This document shows positions 9,842 through 20,850 of a stretch of 64,000 nt of DNA, in pieces. The position numbers and the translations under genes are program-made. Under the pieces are notes generated by a model. That model saw nothing but the letters and a program-made list of their open reading frames with translations. It did not search any database and was not told the DNA's origin. The stretch's first letter is position 1. Every line of letters begins with the position of its first letter. Source of the DNA: Nereocystis luetkeana (taxonomy: Eukaryota; Sar; Phaeophyceae; Laminariales; Laminariaceae); assembly GCA_031213475.1 (NCBI GenBank), contig JARUPZ010000017.1:4708849-4772848 (forward strand), read 5' to 3'.

Positions 9842-10124
9842 GGTGGTCGACTTAGGCGCCGCCCCTGGAGGGTGGTCCATGGTTGCCGCTCGGGTCGTTC
9901 ACGGGAGGGGGAGACGCAACGGTCGACGCGATGATCGCGACAGAAAATCTTCCGGTGGAAGCGGGGGTGGTGGGGGGAGCGGGGGGAGAGGGGGGAGGGC
10001 CCCTTGCTTGCCCCCGCCCCTGCCTGAAGCGGCCGGAGAGGAAGGGTGGGGTGAGGGTCGGGGTGGGAAGGGGGTGGTTGTGGCGGTGGATTTGCTTGAT
10101 ATGGAAGCGTTACCCGGAGTCGAG
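9842..10124 (+). CDS. FtsJ/RlmE-type methyltransferase, SAM-binding exon
   Basis: After the acceptor CATTGCAG the frame reads 'VVDLGAAPGGWSMVAARVV', the glycine-rich SAM-binding motif I. Later come 'VVVAVDLLDMEALPGVE' (motif II, with the acidic residue that binds the ribose of SAM). Between them is a Gly/Arg/Pro-rich insert of roughly 45 residues where bacterial RlmE has only a short loop. The donor (GAG then GTGAGA at 10125) is phase 0. The next recognisable exon wants phase 1, so either a base error, an unseen mini-exon or a different junction is involved. Confidence 0.9.
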
Positions 10125-10357
10125 GTGAGAAAGAAGGGAAGGGGGAGACTTGAGGGGGGAGAGGAAAGGGGGGGGGGGGGGGGGGTTGTTCAAGTGGGTG
10201 GTTTTGTTCAAAGAGAGGGGAGGGGGGTGCTGGGGGGGAGGGGTGGGATAAGCGGTGTAGCTTATGTACCAGATACCAGGTGTAAGCTGTGTGGAATGTT
10301 TTGGGGGGGCTAGGGGGCGGGTGGCCGGGGGGATAAGGAGGAGGAGGCGGCGGCGGG

Positions 10358-10530
10358 GGGGGGGGGGGGGGGGGGGGTACTCATGTCATGCATGGCCGTA
10401 GTCGTGTGACCGTAGACCCTCGCAACCATGCAATGCCGGGACGGAGCACGTCCGGTTTCCGCTTTGTCAGGGAGACGAGCGCTCGCACCAAGCGCGAGTC
10501 GTATGAAGAGGGGCGAGCTACGTCCTCTAC
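10358..10530 (-). repeat. Repeat A copy, inverted
   Basis: It begins with the G run that is the poly(C) end in the other orientation, then reads GTACTCATGTCATGCATGG and CAATGCCGGGACGGAGCA, with GCACCAAGCGCGA further on. Confidence 0.8.
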
Positions 10531-11213
10531 TAAGACGAGAATCGTTTGTGTCGTGTGACGTAGTACGTACATTGGAGTGGGGGTCTGGGGTTTTGGGGTG
10601 TGGGGCGTGGTCGGAAAAGAGAAAAACAAAAAAAAAATCTACCGCTCTATTGGAACTGCCGTCACGTTTTACGATGGACAAAGTCCCTTGGTGTCGTCTC
10701 CTAAATAAAAAAAACGAGCAAAAAAACAGTCAACTTATCGTAAGTCAAGCAATTATCAACCCGATCGGAAATGTAAGGAACTTTTGTACCTATCGTGGAT
10801 ATCGGAAGGGCACGTCGTATTTTCGATGAGACTGGAATTCATTAATTTTCACCCGCTTATACCATGATTTTGTTTTCGACTATTTCCGGTGGGATAATCT
10901 CTGCAGCATAATACTTTTGAACGGTTGAATCTTTATGGGGGTTCGGGTTAACGCCTTTGACGGAGCCCGAGCTCACGAGCCCCATCGAATGAACTCCGGC
11001 CGGTGCTTACAGCTGCCTCGTCGTATGGGGATCTGGCGGAAGAGCCCCGTGAAGTAGTCCCTCCTTCTCGAACCCCCATGCAGTAGTCCACACTCCTCCT
11101 ATGTACAACGTACAGCACCCCACGGCCCCCGACGGCTGGTTTTCAGTTCGTCTCCGCCTACTCCCTCTCTCAACATATTTGTTGCTCCTTACCCCCCCCC
11201 CCCCCCCCCCCCC

Positions 11214-11363
11214 GGTCATGGTCATACGACTACGGCCATGCATGAGATCGAGTACATATCTCCTATCGAGGACACCCCCCCCCCTCGGTCTAGGGTCATA
11301 CAACTACGGTAATGCGTGAGATCGCGTACACATCTCCTATCGAGTACCCCCCCCCCCCCCCCC
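11214..11363 (+). repeat. Two tandem 3' ends of repeat A
   Basis: GGTCATGGTCATACGACTAC to GAGGACACC plus C run (to about 11285) is followed by a second, worn unit ending GAGTACC plus C run (to 11363). Each unit carries the extra ATCTCCTATCGAG. Confidence 0.7.
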
Positions 11364-11709
11364 GGAGACATGCTGGAGATGTCTGCATAGGACTAGGAAT
11401 GGTGTTCCGCCTCCAAAGGAATGAGTGGTACATGGTCAAATGACTTAAGACCAGCCAAAACAATGAGTTCTCCCCTCTCCTCCTCCTTACCCTTACCCTT
11501 GCCCCCCCCCCCCCCCCCCCCCCCCGCCGCCTCCTCCTCCTGCTCCCCCTCTCCCCGCCCCTCCCCTCTTTCTCCTCTGTTCCTCCCCGTCCTCCCTCCC
11601 CCTTTCCAATCCCGCCCTCCCTCCTCTTTCCCTGCCCTCTCCTTATCTTTCTTGTCCACCCCCGCCTTCCCCGCCTTGTTCTCCTCCTCCTCCTCGTTTG
11701 CCGCTCCAG

Positions 11710-12810
11710 GCTATTCGGGAGACTTTCGGGACGCTCGCGTGTTGTCCGAAGTGTTCTCGTCTCTCTCCCGGAAATTCTCTCGCGTTGGCTCGGGGGCACC
11801 GGCAGCGGCCTCTCCGATGACCCGCGGCGACGCCGTGACCAGCGCGGGCGGTCGATCGTGCTCTGTTGCTGCTGGTGGTGGTGGTAGGGGTGGTGGTGGT
11901 GGTGGTGGTGGTGGTGGTGGTGAAGGTGGTGGTGGTGGAGGTGGTGGTGGTGGTGGTGGTGGTGGTGGTGGTGGTGGTGGTGGTGAAGGTGGTGGTGGAG
12001 GTGGTGATGATAGCAGCGGCGATGGGTTCGGCGAAGCGTTTCGCCTCCGAGGGAGCTCTTCGTCGGGAATGTTGCTGCCGCGGCCGCCGCAGCCGTCGAC
12101 CGATCTGCTGGAAGATATGTTGAACAGCGCGGCGGTAACGGCTCCGGTGACGGAGGCGGGGGGTGCAGGCGGGGGGGCGGGGGGGGTAGAGGGAGTACGG
12201 GCAATGGCGGAAAATGTCCCGAATACGATCCCGAGCACCGAGGCGATCCCGGGTACAGTCCGAACCACCGTGGACGACGGTGGTTTTACCCCCTCCAATT
12301 CCACCCTCTCCGCTTCGCTGCTCCCACCGCTGCCACAGCCGAAGCTGCTGCCGAAGCCGCTGCCGCTGCCGCTGCCGCCGCCGCCGCCGCAGCTTCAAAC
12401 CCAAGCCCGAGCCAAGCCGGAGCCTNNNNNNNNNNNNNNNNNNNNNNNNNNNNNNNNNNNNNNNNNNNNNNNNNNNNNNNNNNNNNNNNNNNNNNNNNNN
12501 NNNNNNNNNNNNNNNNNNNNNNNNNGATTGGGATGGTGGGAGTGGGGTCCGGGGTGGGGGCGGGGGCGGACTGCTGGCGCGCGGCGGAACGTTCCTAGGA
12601 AAGTTCTTCGCGGGCAGGGACGAGGGGGAGGTGAAGCGGGAGGCCGAGAGGCTCTTCGAGAGGGTGAAGGTTGTCAAGCCCCCCGCATCGAGGTCCTCTT
12701 CTGGGGAAATGTACCTTTTGGCGACCGGCTTCTTGTCGGGGGCTAGGAGGGGGAGGACGAGAGGGCGAGGGGACGGTGGGGGGGGGGAGGAAGAGAAGGA
12801 GGAGAGGTAG
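11710..12810 (+). CDS. FtsJ/RlmE-type methyltransferase, last exon (contains assembly gap)
   Basis: The acceptor is CGCTCCAG (AG 11708-11709) after a long pyrimidine tract. Before the gap the frame reads 'YSGDFRDARVLSEVFSSL', matching 'LQGDFRDELVMKAL' of RlmE, then a very long Gly/Pro-rich low-complexity insert. After the gap it reads 'GGTFLGKFFAG' (third catalytic residue, K) and 'VKVVKPPASRSSSGEMYLLA' (fourth, E), ending at TAG 12808-12810. The second catalytic residue (D of 'SDMAP') is not visible; it should lie in the gap or be hidden by an error. The reading frames on the two sides differ by the arbitrary N count. The identification is safe, but the protein cannot be assembled from this sequence. 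Confidence 0.85.
11866..12005 (+). repeat. (GGT)n microsatellite inside coding exon
   Basis: About 45 GGT-type triplets with a few GGA/GAA interruptions encode polyglycine in the methyltransferase frame. Pro- or His-rich frames on the other strand are shadows of it. Confidence 0.9.
12426..12525. other. Assembly gap (100 N)
   Basis: This is a placeholder run of N in the last methyltransferase exon, between two CCG/GGC-rich flanks. The true length is unknown. Confidence 0.99.
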
Positions 12811-13863
12811 TTTATGTCGGACATGTTCCATTCCTTCTGAAAAATCCGGCACAATTCGTCGAGCACCACCAACCTCATCCGGTCGATTTGATTTCTCCTT
12901 CCTTTGCCTATTGTTGTTTCGGGAGCCGCCCTTCAGCCACGGACCTTTCTTGGCCAAAACGTCGCCCTTGAATAGAAGGGCGTACGTACAAACACCAGGG
13001 AGCTGCTGCGCTGCATGCGGCAAGCTGCAGCAAGCTGCAGCAAGCTGCAGCAGCAGCAACAGTAGCAGCAACAGCAGCAGCAACAGCAGGCACGGCGGTA
13101 GCCCTGTTCCTTGTACGCCACCCCTGCTGTTTATTATTGTTTGATAGTACACTACTTGATCCACCCACCAACAGAAGGCCGCATCACGACGGCTGTGCTC
13201 AAAGAGCAAAACTGCACAGGCGGCCGGGACCCGCCCGCACGCCCGCACGCCCGCCCGCACGCCCCTCCACAATGTGCCCGTAAAACAAAACCCTTGTGGA
13301 GGCATCAAAGCAGAATAGGTAGCGCACCTATTCGGCGTATCGGCTTGGGAGGGTTTGCCGATCGACACCTGGTGGTTTTTGTTACGTTGCGCATGGTGCC
13401 TCCACAAGAATGAAACGTTTACGCCCATGTGAGGTGGGGGGGGGAGAAGGGACGACACCTGTGACCACATGGCTATTATACTAGTCCGGGAGATCGCTCA
13501 GTCAGGGTAAAAAAACTCCTGCGAGAGTTGAACTGGAGAGTGAAAGTGATGATGAAAAAAAAAATGAGAACAAAAAGCCAAGGGGGGGGGGGGGGGGGGG
13601 GGGTCACGGCCACCTGTGTATGAAACACAACGCGCACGAATGTGCATGTCGTCGGGGGGGGCGTGTTACTACACGATCATAAATATTTTGGCCGAAAAGT
13701 GCAACTACCATCCGTCCGTACTTCTCTATCGTGAATAAGATGCATATCGTTTTGAAATAAATCAGTTCGCGGGTGAATTACATCTTCTAGGGGGTGCTCC
13801 CCAATAAATAAGTGGCGACGACGAACCACTCTCAACAAATTTTGGGTGCGTTCTATTCCGACA

Positions 13864-13897
<34 letters not shown>

Positions 13898-14373
13898 ATG
13901 TCCCCTCGTGCGCGCGTGAGGGTGGCGCTCTTTGTGTCCGTGGACCTCAAATAAAAATACAAGAGGCGCTGTATGCACAGCAGCACACACAGTAGTACAA
14001 AAACAACACGCGTGTACCTGGTATACACGAATCGCATAAACTCTAATCGTGTGAGCTGCACATTTTGGACCGCAGTCGATGCCGCGGTGGGCGGCCGGCC
14101 CAACACCATGCCGGAAACATAAGGCCCGCTTTTACGTTGGTACCGATGTATTGACGGCCAGAGTGGTATAGCGTTTACTTCCGTTTCGATCGTACAGTAA
14201 TATTGTGGGGCTGATTTTGCGTTGCTCGACGGAGACTGCGCTCTGTCGCTGTGCGAGAGAGAGGGTAGAAGAAAGGTCACAGTGCCGGCGGCGCAGCCTG
14301 CTCTGCGTCCCCCCACGCATTAATACATACCCCCCGCTCCACCGCACCCAGAGGCCACTGAGGGCAGTTTTGT
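12811..14373. other. Intergenic; short repeats only
   Basis: CAG-rich DNA lies at 13020-13092, with poly-Leu or poly-Ser shadows only. An inverted pair CTTGTGGAGGCA / TGCCTCCACAAG flanks 13288-13411. There is a SINE-F copy at 13425, a long G run at 13580-13603 and (CTG)n at 13863-13898. No gene was seen. Confidence 0.6.
13425..13570 (+). repeat. SINE-F copy, partial
   Basis: It shares GACGACACCTGTGACCAC, GAGATCGCTCAGTCAGGG and CTGGAGAGTGAAAGTGATG, plus an A-rich end, with 43205-43530. Confidence 0.55.
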
Positions 14374-14478
14374 ATTGCGGGGGGGCATAGTTAATAGGAC
14401 CAAATATCGTTGGCAAAAATAGCAAAATATATAGGTTTTTGTGTACCGTAGGTTCTATTTAATATGGCCCCCCGCATT
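14374..14478. mobile_element. MITE-T copy
   Basis: ATTGCGGGGGGGCATAGTTA pairs with TTAATATGGCCCCCCGCAT. The interior GGACCAAATATCGTTGGC is well kept. Confidence 0.9.
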
Positions 14479-15494
14479 AGTGCGAACCTTTCTTGAAACT
14501 CCTCCTTTAGAGAAGGAAAGAGCAGTTGGAGGGGGACTAACATATACAAGGTATCGATCTTATAGGAGCTGGGGGGTAGGAGATGGCAGACCCACACCGA
14601 TGGCGTGGGAACGGAGCTTGGATGCGGGTGAGGATTCAAGAGCATAGGAGTAACGACTACCACGGTACATGCTAAGATGTAGGAGGGAGCAAAGACAACA
14701 CATACATGGAGTATCGTATAGATACAACATAAAATAAGTAGGCATAGAAGGTAGATAGAGACTTGGTGTGTAGGTTTCCTTCGTACACGGAGATTTGTTC
14801 TTTCATAAATGTTTTGATTGATCAGCGTGAAAGCTCATGCTGCACATTGAATTGTCGGATGGCAAGCCTAAAAATAATCATTTTATATCTACGAGTATAC
14901 TACTCGTATACGCACGGCTATAATACTACTTTATTTGGTTGGAGGGGTGGTACAAAAAGCGGTGCTCAAGTTGAACCCCGCAAGGAAGGACTCTCATCCG
15001 TGCCTCGCACGTACGGCGCGGATGAGTGCAACATGATCCTACCCGTGGCAATGCTGTTTGCTCGCACGCTGCTCTGAGACGGCCGATAAACCCCTTAAAA
15101 TAACAGACAAAACGGAAAAATGAGAACGAAACGAAAAATGGGAACGGACGTTTTTTTTTTAGAAAGCAACCCAATTGTGTACAACTCCAAGAAAAAAAGT
15201 TGACAGTCCTGTGGGGCTGTACAGCAGCCTTCGAATGAGCTGTCGCTCAGGCTGGAAGTCCTCGGCATCGCCGCGGTAGCCAGCATCTAGAGAAATCACA
15301 ATAGAGCCAGCGTATATTGCTTTTTGCGCCCACCCGAAGGCACGAGATGGAGCATGACCGTTCTGACGAGCTCCTCTCACAGGCTGGCCAAGGGGTTTCG
15401 CAGGATCATTTTGGTTCTCTGATACACCTCATGGTTCTGGATATACGGCTTGGTTCTCATTTTAGGCTTCGTTCCCATTTTTCCGATTTGTCTG
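14479..15494. other. Intergenic, nothing recognised
   Basis: Mixed-composition DNA with A-rich tracts near 15110-15200. No frame with a known motif and no repeat shared with other parts of the window was noticed. Confidence 0.5.
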
Positions 15495-15588
15495 TTCTTT
15501 TAAGACTGCAGTGCCGTTTTGGGGACAAACCAGTCAAATTTCAAGTAATTGGCCCCGAAAACGGGACTGCAGTTCTAAAAGGGATAAC
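15495..15588. mobile_element. MITE-P copy
   Basis: TCTTTTAAGACTGCAGTGCC pairs with ACGGGACTGCAGTTCTAAAA. Confidence 0.85.
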
Positions 15589-15674
15589 CCCAGAGTTGAA
15601 TAATCGGTCTTGGTTGATCGATATACCCCTACATGTCTCGAAATCGAAGAGGACCACTTTTTATGTACTGTTAA

Positions 15675-15800
15675 TACTGCGGGGGGGCACAGTAAATACC
15701 TGGTAGGAACTGTGGTACACACAAAAACCTATATATATATGTTTCCCTATTATTTTTACGGACAATACCTGGTCCTGTTTACTATGGTCCCCCGGAATAA
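15675..15800. mobile_element. MITE-T copy
   Basis: ACTGCGGGGGGGCACAGTAA pairs with TTTACTATGGTCCCCCGGAA. It has a small internal CCTGGTA duplication. Confidence 0.85.
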
Positions 15801-16493
15801 TATGGGTTTCCTTTTGTTTCCGAGGTTTTCTTCTTTGGCAGTTCGGGAAAGTTATGAGCGATCCATGTTGAAGATCATGCTGCACATTGTCGGATGTCAA
15901 GATAAATAATAAAATATATTTTTATTTATAGTATAAATCGGCCCTTGTACGTACGTATTGTGGGACAAGAAATAAATGGTGATTTCTTCCAGACCTCGGA
16001 CAAATCCATCCGGGTCGTAATATAATTCCCTCCCGCTCTCGATGATCTATAGATCATTCATGACTAATAGACATATCCCCCATCTTGCATGATCCACTGT
16101 TGTAACAGTTGTACCACAGAGCTAGCAGTATATCATATTGCCGGGAGGGACCCTGTACCATATATGCTCCTTAGGTTTACCTCGTACTGATAGGGTTTCT
16201 ACAGTAGGAGCATAATAACCAAAAACCGGTGGATTTCTGCCAGTTTACGGTATTGTGAAAAAAACTATAAAACCACAGGCAATCAGGGGCACACCAGACC
16301 CGAGTAAAATTTGAAAAACAAAAAACAAGAACCACAAAACAAAAAATAAATGCTGTGCGATCGCGAGGGTTTGGTCGAAATCGAAACCTCGCCTTTGCAA
16401 GCTGTGTGTGTGGGATAGTTCGATCGCACGTACACACTACGGGTACAATACGGCTCGTGAGAGTGGGCTAGTGTTATGATACTGCTTTTTGTA
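15801..16493. other. Intergenic, AT-rich, nothing recognised
   Basis: No motif-bearing frame was seen. The end of the stretch runs into a SINE-E body. Confidence 0.5.
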
Positions 16494-16495
16494 TG

Positions 16496-16776
16496 AGCTT
16501 GAAAGTGGGTCGGACTTTGACTTTATTTGCAAAAATAAAAAAGGATTCAATTGTTGAGAGCGCCTTGCAGCGTGGGCAGGCACAATTCGATGCGAGTCGA
16601 CGAGGGAAGAAAATGCTGAAATCTTCTCGCGATAAAAATGAAGGCACGTACCGTAGCGGGAAGGGGGGAGAAGAACCTGCTATGTGACCCCGGATCTGAG
16701 TTACGAGTAGGAAGGAGAGAGAGAAGAAGATGTGCGAAGATAATGAATGGGATGAGAAAAAAAACAAAATAAAAAA
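16496..16776 (+). mobile_element. SINE-E, 5'-truncated copy
   Basis: The copy lacks the tRNA-like head but keeps the body: GGTCGGACTTTGACTTTATT, GGATTCAATTGTTGAGAGC, GCACAATTCGATGCGAGTC, CCCCGGATCTGAGTTACGAG, and an A-rich 3' end. Confidence 0.8.
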
Positions 16777-17021
16777 TACCTGGGTTCTGGCTCAGGGAAC
16801 GTATTTGTAGTGCTTGGAAGGCGAATCTTAGGTGGAAAACCAGGGGTTTTCCAGAGAGGCACGAGCGTGGTCCCAAGTCTCCGTCGTGCACTAAAGGAAT
16901 GAAGTGGCTCTTCTATCTCTAAGCGAACATCAACGTGAGTACCAACGAGTGCCGGCTTAATAGGCAGACCTGTCCAGGGATACAAAGTGTCCCGCTCTCC
17001 GTGATCTTAACACCAGAGTGC

Positions 17022-17122
17022 AAGCATAGTTAATACTACCTATGGTATACATAAAAAACTATATATTTCAACATTTTTACTACCAATATTTGGTCCTATT
17101 AACTCTGGTCCCCCGTAGTATT
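17022..17122. mobile_element. MITE-T copy, left end truncated
   Basis: It starts inside the left terminus (GCATAGTTAATA) and ends AACTCTGGTCCCCCGTAGTA. Confidence 0.75.
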
Positions 17123-17154
17123 AATATATTATGCAGATCCTTCGCAACCTTTTA

Positions 17155-17235
17155 CAACGGCAGGTGATGAACTGTTTATTAGTAGATAATCTAGATCATC
17201 ACCTATCTGTAGATGATATGTTAAATGATTTATCC
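17155..17235. repeat. Repeat D fragment
   Basis: It contains ATCTAGATCATC, CTGTAGATGATATG and related AGATC words of repeat D. Confidence 0.4.
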
Positions 17236-17313
17236 AAGGTGTATTTTACCTTCCAACGCCCTAAGGGAGTTGTCGGTGTACCGATGGCGATACACGGGCC
17301 ATATTAATATTAA

Positions 17314-17437
17314 TATTATGGGGGACCATAGTTAATAGGACCTCTGGTATAGATAAAAACCTATGTAATTAACCATTTTTACCAACGATATTTGGTCCTA
17401 TTAACTACCGGTACCTGGTGTGGTCCCCCGTAATATT
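17314..17437. mobile_element. MITE-T copy
   Basis: ATTATGGGGGACCATAGTTA pairs with TGGTCCCCCGTAATATT. An extra CCGGTACCTGGTG sits in the right arm. Confidence 0.85.
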
Positions 17438-18690
17438 GTGCTGCCTGAATTGTCAGATGGCAAACAAAACCTGTAGGGCAGACAAGCAGTAGTATATACC
17501 TGGTATACATTTTTCGCTTTTTTTTTTCTGTCCCATCTTCGCGCGCCCATATTTTCTCGTGCATTTTGTTTTTTGTTCTGCCAGGACCTCAAAAGACAGA
17601 ATAATGTGTCGATTTGGTTTCGAAAAGGTTCCAGTTTATTTCCTTTTCTTTCCCTTCCGTTCCAAACAAGACACCGAACTCAGAAACAAACAAAACAAAA
17701 CAAAAAGGCCACGCAGGCACGCACACACTACCGCAAAACAGAGTGTGTCGCTGATGACACCCGCACCGCGCGCGCATACACATCATACAAACTAGTCCGA
17801 AAAAGTAAGGAACGCTTGCATATCAATACGAGTCATAAACTGTTCTTACATTTCCGGACAGAGTGCTTCAAACGAACCATAAGCTCAAGACGCACAAAAA
17901 TATTTTTTTTCGAGTCTACTATTAATACTACTGTGCGTGCTCACCTGAGCGAGTGCTCAACGGTATACGTATACTGTACGCTTCACGAACGTACCGTGTA
18001 CCGAGCAAACCCTATGAGTACTCTCGCACTCACCATTGCGCACACACGCGGGCTGGAAAAAACCTTGCCACAACCCGACTCACCCGAAGAAGAAACGCAC
18101 TGCAATGCAATGGAAACCCATTGCCCGATCGCCGCACACGCCACACAACAAACACACGGCGTACGAGCGCATATATACGTACTCAAAAAAATTTCGTACG
18201 TACCGCTCGAAACAGCCCCTACTCGCACAAGCGACACGCACGCGCATGCGGAACTGGAAACCCCCGACACACCCAACCATTATAACACGCACGCACCTCC
18301 AGTGCAATGGAACCCAGTAACGCCTGGTCCGCCCACACGCCATGATATGATTCGCGACACAATGCAATGCACTGCACTGCACTGCACGCTATGCAACTGC
18401 GTTCAGCAAAAAAAAAAAAAAAAAAAAAAAAACACCGGCGACGATAGACACGCCACGGAACACCACGCACGCCATGCAATGCTGTGCAAACCCAGCCCCC
18501 CACCGTAGATAACGGAAAACGAAGGCCCTACTACAAGCGGAGCTTTTTGATTTTTAATACGGGTCGTATACGCGCTGGATATATATACCCGGGCATTTAC
18601 CTGGGTATCTACCCGAAAATTACCGAATACAACCACGTTCGGTACGCGAGTACGCCAGAGTATATATATAAACCCCCACACGTCGAGCGT
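17438..18690. other. Intergenic, A-rich and GCA-rich tracts
   Basis: Includes a poly(A) run at 18409-18432 and degenerate TGCACTGCAC words near 18360-18395. No gene was recognised. Confidence 0.5.
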
Positions 18691-18694
18691 ACAG

Positions 18695-18900
18695 ATCATC
18701 TGCAGATCATCAAGATTCTAATCTGCCGTTATTATACGCTGTGTGCAGGATCTGTACAGTACAGATCCAACACAGGGAGCATGAGCCAGCTACGTAGATC
18801 ACGAAGACTACACGGCTCCTCCCACCAAACATGAGACAGATCATACAGATCACACAGATCACACCGATCACACAGATCACACAAATCATCTGCCCTCAAA
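18695..18900 (+). repeat. Repeat D copy
   Basis: It carries CAGATCATCTGCAGATCATC, TGCAGGATCTG, AGATCCAACACAGGGAGC and a terminal CACAGAT array (18835-18892). Confidence 0.65.
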
Positions 18901-19244
18901 GGTCTAGAAAATGCCGAGTTGGAATTGATGGTCTGTCCAGCGAGTACACGCCCTCAAGGGTGAAAAAAAAAAAAAAACTATAATTGGTTTCAATACCATG
19001 CACGCCATACAATGAACTGCAAACCCATACCCCGACTGCACTGTAGTAGGCAACACGCCTCGCGATGAACGAATGTCACGCCACGCCACGCCAAGCCATA
19101 CCCATGCCATGCTATGGAAACCCAGCCCCCGAGGGAAAACTATTGGAAAACAAACGAACAAAACCAAACGACACCGGTGGGGGTTTAGGTGAGGGAGTGG
19201 TGCAACACGCGAGAAAAAAACAAATGATGATGAACAACGAACTA

Positions 19245-19775
19245 AAACGCTTCGCTCTGAACGCATCGTTTGTAGATAGTAGATAGTAGTACGCTGGCTT
19301 CTAAATCCCGGCCCCTCACGGCGCAATCCGCCTGCTACTCCACAGGCGATGGATGGGGCGGAAGCCCTGAAATACCACGTACGACAACTCGCAGAAATGC
19401 GGCGTATCAACCCCAACACGCTTCGCTCCTCACACGCTGTACGTAGCGGCAGGATGGCTCCGAAAAAAAAACCGATCCCGCAGCACGATCATCCCGCCTG
19501 CTTCGCGAAGAGAGCGGAAACCCCGAAACAACTAACACTATACAAATTGGTGATGACTAGTGGTATGCAGGCATGCAGCATACCAGGAGGAAAGAAGAAG
19601 AAAAAAAACAAGCGAAACAAGAAAAAAAAAAAAAACGCTTCGCTCGAAACGTACGTGCTGTGCTTGCAGTAGGCTGGCCTCTCTACAAACCCCTCTCATC
19701 CCACACAGCACAATCCGTGCTACTACGCGATAGGGTGGAAACCTCTTGAAATACTGAAACGACAACTGGGGGGTG
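19245..19775 (+). repeat. Degenerate direct repeat of about 395 bp
   Basis: CGCTTCGCTCTGAACG, ACGCTGGCTTCTAAA, CGCAATCCGCCTGCTAC and GCCCTGAAATACCACG (19245-19380) recur as CGCTTCGCTCGAAACG, GGCTGGCCTCTCTACAAA, CACAATCCGTGCTAC and CTCTTGAAATACTGAAACG (19636-19762). A weaker third unit may follow at 19838. Confidence 0.55.
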
Positions 19776-20045
19776 TGAACGCGGTTTGCTTGCTACACAC
19801 GACCGGGCAAAACAGAAAAAAGAAAGAGAAAAAAAAAAACGCTCTAACTCTATGGTCAGGTGGTAAGCTGGCTTTAAAAATCGAACGAAAAACCGAACCC
19901 ACCACACGACCCATCCCCCTCTGCGAAAGAGGGGGAAACCCAGCCCCTGGCGAATCCACTCAGGAGAGCAGCGAGAGTGTGGAGGGGGGGGGGCAAGGGA
20001 GGGAGGGGGGGAGGGTATATATCGCCTGGCTGATTGCTCGTTCGT

Positions 20046-20135
20046 GACCCCAAAACAAACCAAGCCGACGCGTGTTTGCCTTATGGGGGTGGCGCCTTAC
20101 GCGTGCTTGCCTTATGGGGGTGGCGCCTAACTTTG
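20046..20135 (+). repeat. 33-bp tandem duplication
   Basis: GCGTGTTTGCCTTATGGGGG is followed, one unit on, by GCGTGCTTGCCTTATGGGGG, both continuing TGGCGCCT. Confidence 0.85.
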
Positions 20136-20424
20136 ACTTGGTTATGGTACAGGAGCTCTATAGTACCTCAACCCCCCGCCCCCCCGAAAAAAAAAAAAAT
20201 CAGAGAAAAGCCTGAAATAAAAGTGCAAAACCCGATGACGGGGCCCCAAAGCCTACGTATATCACGAATAATATGGTAAAACGTTGAGGGTGTTCCAACG
20301 GTATTTTGGCCTCAGGAGCTCGTTCAGTCCGGAGTGTTTTGGCTGAAAAATAAAAGTGCTACCACCCCCGCCCCCCTATCGTGAGCAGGTATCAGCCGTC
20401 CTGGCCAATGTCCCCCCCCCCCCC

Positions 20425-20483
20425 CTACGGCCATGCATGAGATCGAGTACATCTCTCCTATCGAGTACACCCCCCCCTCCCCC
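20425..20483 (+). repeat. Repeat A 3' end
   Basis: TACGGCCATGCATGAGATCG to TATCGAGTACACC and C run. Confidence 0.75.
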
Positions 20484-20574
20484 CACAGTTCTCTACAAAT
20501 CCCTTCTCCCCCGTCTCTCTCTTCCTTTCCTCTCTATCGTTTTCTTCAGCCAGCCAGAGAAAAAGAAGCGGACC

Positions 20575-20850
20575 GGGTGTGCCCCTTCCCGAAAATACAA
20601 AAAAATGCCTCCTCCGGTGGTGTATTTAATATAAGGCCACAGCACTGAAAATGGATTTCTCGAACCACCGCGTTCAGCCAGAGAGAAAACAAAACGGACG
20701 AGCGGGGAGGGGGGGGGGGGAGGGGGGGGGGGGTGCTCCCCCTCTCCCAAAACAAAAATCCCTGCTGTAGTGTATGTATGTAGGCTACAGTACTGAAATG
20801 GAACTCCCAATCCACCGCGTTGCTGGGGGATCGAAAGATCCGGTGTACCG
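20575..20850 (+). repeat. Direct duplication of about 160 bp
   Basis: CCCCTTCCCGAAAATACAAA, GTGTATTTAATATAAGGC and AACCACCGCGTTCAGCC recur as CCCTCTCCCAAAACAAAAA, GTGTATGTATGTAGGC and ATCCACCGCGTTGCTGG. Confidence 0.7.

Noticed and set aside
11296..12304. Minus-strand Pro- and His-rich frames of about 200-300 codons
   Set aside because: They are antisense shadows of the (GGT)n and G-rich coding exon of the methyltransferase.
12908..13171. Poly-Leu or poly-Ala membrane-like protein
   Set aside because: The frames come from a CAG/CTG tract and have no further support.
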